This document shows positions 61,282 through 64,000 of a stretch of 64,000 nucleotides of DNA, one piece after another. This DNA is from Actinomadura coerulea (lineage in GTDB: Bacteria > Actinomycetota > Actinomycetes > Streptosporangiales > Streptosporangiaceae), in the NCBI RefSeq assembly GCF_014208105.1, contig NZ_JACHMQ010000001.1, positions 558,001 to 622,000 of the forward strand. Direction: 5' to 3'. The notes beneath the pieces were generated by a model, which did no database searches, was not told the DNA's origin, and worked only from the letters and a program-made list of their open reading frames with translations. The position numbers were made by a program, and so were the translations under genes. Within the stretch, counting starts at the first letter, position 1. Each line of letters opens with the position of its first letter.

Positions 61282-62912
61282 GCGAGGCGACAGCCCCGAA
61301 GGCGGTCGAGGCGCCGCTGACGTTCCTCGACGACCGCCTCGGCTCCACCACCTTCTTCAAGCGGAACATGAAGAAGGTCTTTCCGGACCACTGGTCCTTC
61401 ATGCTGGGCGAGATCGCCCTGTACTCCTTCATCATCCTGCTGCTGACCGGGACGTTCCTGACGCTCTGGTTCCAGCCGAGCATGACGGAGACCGTGTACG
61501 AGGGCTCGTACACGAAGCTGCAGGGCGTGAAGATGTCCGAGGCCTACGCCTCGACGCTGCACATCTCGTTCGACGTGCGCGGCGGCCTGCTCATGCGGCA
61601 GATCCACCACTGGGCCGCGATCCTGTTCATGGCGTCGATCCTCGCGCACATGCTGCGCGTGTTCTTCACCGGCGCCTACCGCAAGCCGCGCGAGCTGAAC
61701 TGGCTGATCGGCATCGGCATGTTCACGCTGGGCATGCTGGAGGGCCTGTTCGGGTACTCGCTGCCCGACGACCTGCTGTCCGGCACCGGCCTGCGCATCA
61801 CGCAGGGCGTCGCGGAGTCGATCCCGGTGGTCGGCACCTACCTCTACATGTTCCTGTTCGGCGGCGAGTTCCCCGGCCAGGACATCGTTCCGCGCCTGTA
61901 CATGCTGCACATCCTGCTGATCCCGGGGCTGCTGCTCGGCATGGTCACCGCGCACATGATGATCATGTGGGTGCAGAAGCACACGGCGATGCCGGTCAAG
62001 AACCAGACCGAGCAGCAGGTGTACGGCTACCCGTTCTACCCGGTCTTCATGGCCAAGACGGGCGCCTACTTCCTGTTCACCTTCGGCGTCCTGGCGCTGC
62101 TCGGCGCGTTCGCGCAGATCAACCCGATCTGGCTGTTCGGCCCGTACGACCCCGGCGCGATCTCCTCGGGCTCCCAGCCCGACTGGTACATGGGCGTCCT
62201 CGAGGGCGCGCTGCGCATCATGCCGAACTGGGAGGTCTCCGCCTGGGGCCACACGGTCAGCTTCAACGTGCTGATCCCGGCGCTGGTGCCGCTCGGCATC
62301 GTGTTCGGCGGTGCGGCGGCCTGGCCGTTCGTCGAGCAGTGGGTCACCGGCGACAAGCGCCACCACCACGTGAACGACCGGCCGCGCAACGCCCCGGTCC
62401 GCACGGCGACGGGCATCGCCGCGGTCACGTTCTACGGGCTGCTGTGGATCGCCGGCGCCAACGACGTCATCGCGGACAAGTTCCACGTGTCGCTGTTCGC
62501 GACGACGTGGTTCTTCCGGGTCGCGTTCTTCCTGGGGCCGATCATCGCGTTCATCATCACGAAGCGGATCTGCCTGGGGCTGCAGCGCAAGGACGCCGAC
62601 GTCGCCGGGCACGGCGTGGAGAGCGGCGTGATCCTGATGTCGCCGGACGGGAAGTTCTCCGAGCGGCACGAGGCGCCGCGCGACGAGGAGCGGCACGTCC
62701 TGCTCTCCAAGGAGAACGCCCGGCCCGAGGCCCCGGCGAGGGACGCCAAGGGCATCCCCGCGCCCGGCACCAAGGGCCCGATCGGGCACCTGCGCTCGCG
62801 CCTCAACCGCGCGTGGACGTTCGACGACGTCCCCGTCGAGGAGCACGAGCACCCGCACGGCGAGCAGGCCGAGATCGAGGGCGGCGCCACGTCGCACGAG
62901 GTCCGGCACTGA
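61278..62912 (+). CDS. qcrB: Menaquinol:cytochrome c reductase cytochrome b
   Basis: 544 residues. The N-terminal bH/bL helix region has QIHHWAAILFMASILAHMLRV, and the second His pair lies in MLHILLIPGLLLGMVTAHMM. The actinobacterial C-terminal extension of about 130 residues carries a Lys/Glu/His-rich tail ending HEVRH. GYSLPDDLLSGTGLRI and the PDW quinol-site loop (GSQPDWYMG) are present. ATG overlaps qcrA stop. Confidence 0.96.
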   Translation: MSEATAPKAVEAPLTFLDDRLGSTTFFKRNMKKVFPDHWSFMLGEIALYSFIILLLTGTFLTLWFQPSMTETVYEGSYTKLQGVKMSEAYASTLHISFDVRGGLLMRQIHHWAAILFMASILAHMLRVFFTGAYRKPRELNWLIGIGMFTLGMLEGLFGYSLPDDLLSGTGLRITQGVAESIPVVGTYLYMFLFGGEFPGQDIVPRLYMLHILLIPGLLLGMVTAHMMIMWVQKHTAMPVKNQTEQQVYGYPFYPVFMAKTGAYFLFTFGVLALLGAFAQINPIWLFGPYDPGAISSGSQPDWYMGVLEGALRIMPNWEVSAWGHTVSFNVLIPALVPLGIVFGGAAAWPFVEQWVTGDKRHHHVNDRPRNAPVRTATGIAAVTFYGLLWIAGANDVIADKFHVSLFATTWFFRVAFFLGPIIAFIITKRICLGLQRKDADVAGHGVESGVILMSPDGKFSERHEAPRDEERHVLLSKENARPEAPARDAKGIPAPGTKGPIGHLRSRLNRAWTFDDVPVEEHEHPHGEQAEIEGGATSHEVRH

Positions 62913-62927
62913 CCGTCCGCGCACCTG

Positions 62928-62959
62928 GGGCCCGCCACCGCACCCGCGGTGGCGGGCCC
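62928..62959 (+). terminator. Hairpin after qcrB
   Basis: 14-bp stem GGGCCCGCCACCGC/GCGGTGGCGGGCCC, 4-base loop, 15 bp past the stop. No T tract. Confidence 0.65.
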
Positions 62960-62982
62960 TCGCGCGTGCCGGGCGGTACGCG

Positions 62983-64000
62983 ATGACCCGGACGCTGTTC
63001 GTCACCAACGACTTCCCGCCCCGGCCGGGCGGCATCCAGGCGTTCGTGCACGGCCTCGCCGTGCGCCGTCCGCCCGGTTCCGTCGTCGTCTACGCCCCGG
63101 CCTGGAAGGGCGCCGCGGAGTTCGACGCGGCGCAGCCGTTCCCCGTCGTCCGGCATCCGGGCTCCCTCATGCTGCCGGAGCCGGGCGTGCTGCGCCGGGC
63201 CGCGGACGTGCTGCGCGCGGAGCGCTGCGACTCGGTCGTGTTCGGCGCCGCGGCGCCGCTCGGCCTGCTGGCCCCGGCGCTGCGCCGCCGGGGGGCGCGG
63301 CGGCTGGTCGGGATCACTCACGGGCACGAGGCCGGCTGGGCGTCGCTGCCGGTGGCGCGCGCCCTGCTGGGCCGCGTCGGCGACGGCGTCGACGTCCTGA
63401 CCTACCTCGGCGAGTACACCCGGTCCCGGATGGCGCGGGCGCTGTCCGCGGAGGCCGCGGCGCGGATGGCCCGGCTCGCGCCCGGCGTCGACGAGGCGCT
63501 CTTCCACCGGGGCGCGGGCGGGGCGGAGATCCGGGAGCGGCACGGGCTGGCCGGCCGCCCGGTGGCGGTGTGCGTGTCCCGCCTGGTCCCGCGCAAGGGG
63601 CAGGACGCACTCCTGCGCGCCTGGCCGCGCGTCCTGAAGTCCGTGCCGGACGCCGCGCTGCTCCTCGTCGGCGGCGGCCCCTACCGCGGCGACCTGGAGC
63701 GCCTCGCCGCGTCCCTGGACCTCGGCCGTTCGGTCGTCTTCACCGGCGGCGTCCCCTGGGAGGAGCTGCCCGCCCATTTCGACGCGGGCGACGTCTTCGC
63801 GATGCCGTGCCGCACCCGCCGCCGCGGTCTGGACGTCGAGGGCCTCGGCATCGTGTACCTGGAGGCGTCCGCGACCGGGCTCCCGGTCGTCGCGGGCGAT
63901 TCGGGCGGCGCTCCCGACGCCGTCCTTGACGGCGAGACGGGTCTCGTGGTGCCGGGCCGCTCCGTCCCCGACATCGCCGAAGCCGTCGCGGGCCTTCTCG
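62983..64000 (+). CDS. pimB: PimB'-like GT4 mannosyltransferase, 3' end missing
   Basis: Runs off the window; 339 codons are read from base 62983 (MTRTLFVTNDFPPRPGG). A GT-B fold with the GT4 signature: N-terminal TNDFPPRPGGIQAF, GITHGHEAGW, KG-loop VSRLVPRKGQDALL, LVGGGPYRGDLERLA, and the C-terminal acidic pair in VEGLGIVYLEASATGLPVV. It matches the PimB'/Rv2188c group that adds the second mannose to phosphatidylinositol in the membrane. Sits after qcrB as in mycobacteria, which supports the call. The C-terminal tail is not visible. Confidence 0.86.
   Translation, partial: MTRTLFVTNDFPPRPGGIQAFVHGLAVRRPPGSVVVYAPAWKGAAEFDAAQPFPVVRHPGSLMLPEPGVLRRAADVLRAERCDSVVFGAAAPLGLLAPALRRRGARRLVGITHGHEAGWASLPVARALLGRVGDGVDVLTYLGEYTRSRMARALSAEAAARMARLAPGVDEALFHRGAGGAEIRERHGLAGRPVAVCVSRLVPRKGQDALLRAWPRVLKSVPDAALLLVGGGPYRGDLERLAASLDLGRSVVFTGGVPWEELPAHFDAGDVFAMPCRTRRRGLDVEGLGIVYLEASATGLPVVAGDSGGAPDAVLDGETGLVVPGRSVPDIAEAVAGLL

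Noticed and set aside
1-64000. Mobile elements, CRISPR arrays, tRNA or rRNA genes
   Set aside because: I saw no transposase, integrase, direct-repeat array, CCA-tailed cloverleaf or rRNA-like stretch when reading the window.

Overview
The window is a 64 kb piece of a very GC-rich actinobacterial chromosome with many GTG starts and dense gene packing. The bcc-aa3 respiratory genes (qcrCAB, ctaC/D/E/F), the lipoate/2-oxoglutarate dehydrogenase genes, glnA with glnE, and a PspA-PspAA-HtpX-PspAB set fit a filamentous actinomycete. My guess is Streptosporangiales, something like Actinomadura, but that is inference from gene style and not a search. Gene order broadly follows, in reverse, the Mycobacterium tuberculosis Rv2188c-Rv2221 neighbourhood (pimB, qcrBAC, ctaE, trpD, NlpC/P60, ctaC, adoK, erpA, cobU/cobS, pepA/pepB, E2, epimerase, lipB, lipA, DUF4191, RDD, glnA, glnE). 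The backbone is therefore conserved housekeeping DNA with accessory genes between.

Layout. 0-9 kb: end of glnE, a PAP2-type membrane phosphatase, a secreted tripeptidyl-aminopeptidase-like hydrolase, a secreted orphan, OsmC and a SNF2 helicase. 9-12.8 kb: accessory genes, namely a 57-aa acidic protein, an XRE/TPR regulator, an orphan, and an ArsR-VOC-SRPBCC operon flanked by a duplicated fragment of the orphan. 12.8-26.3 kb: glnA behind a GlnR box, RDD and DUF4191 proteins, lipA, lipB, peptidase S51, epimerase, E2 and E3, leucyl aminopeptidase, cobS and cobU. 26.3-36.6 kb: a DsbA-like protein, aldo/keto reductase, DUF3043, the Psp cluster, nadA, erpA, adenosine kinase, and TusA with a cysteine desulfurase. 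36.7-39.6 kb: ctaC, ctaD, ctaF. 39.7-46.7 kb: cell-envelope genes, namely an L,D-transpeptidase, two overlapping metalloproteases, and a CHAP hydrolase behind what look like two tandem c-di-AMP (ydaO) riboswitches, then a hairpin-rich non-coding tract and an NlpC/P60 hydrolase. 46.8-51.4 kb: NYN protein, DEDDh/GIY-YIG nuclease, rhomboid protease, lone Lrp ligand domain. 51.4-56.9 kb: a soluble Cache protein, a FadR-type regulator and a polyamine-type ABC transporter. 57-64 kb: trpD, an atypical receiver protein, ctaE, qcrCAB and the start of a PimB-like mannosyltransferase.

How it fits together. The c-type electron-transfer chain (qcrCAB plus ctaCDEF), lipoylation (lipA, lipB) of the E2 enzyme (sucB with lpdA), Fe-S or sulfur supply (erpA, cysteine desulfurase, TusA, nadA) and nitrogen control (glnA, glnE, GlnR box) make up the core. 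Envelope remodelling is the second theme. No tRNA, rRNA, IS element, prophage or CRISPR was seen.

The signals most worth following are: (1) the tandem riboswitches with a 12-bp hairpin between them, (2) a run of hairpins at 45232-45444, five of which carry a 5-nt loop beginning TGG, (3) the Cache/FadR/transporter locus with an apparently leaderless promoter beside a palindrome, and (4) the duplicated gene fragment flanking the ArsR operon. None of these has been tested by any computation here.
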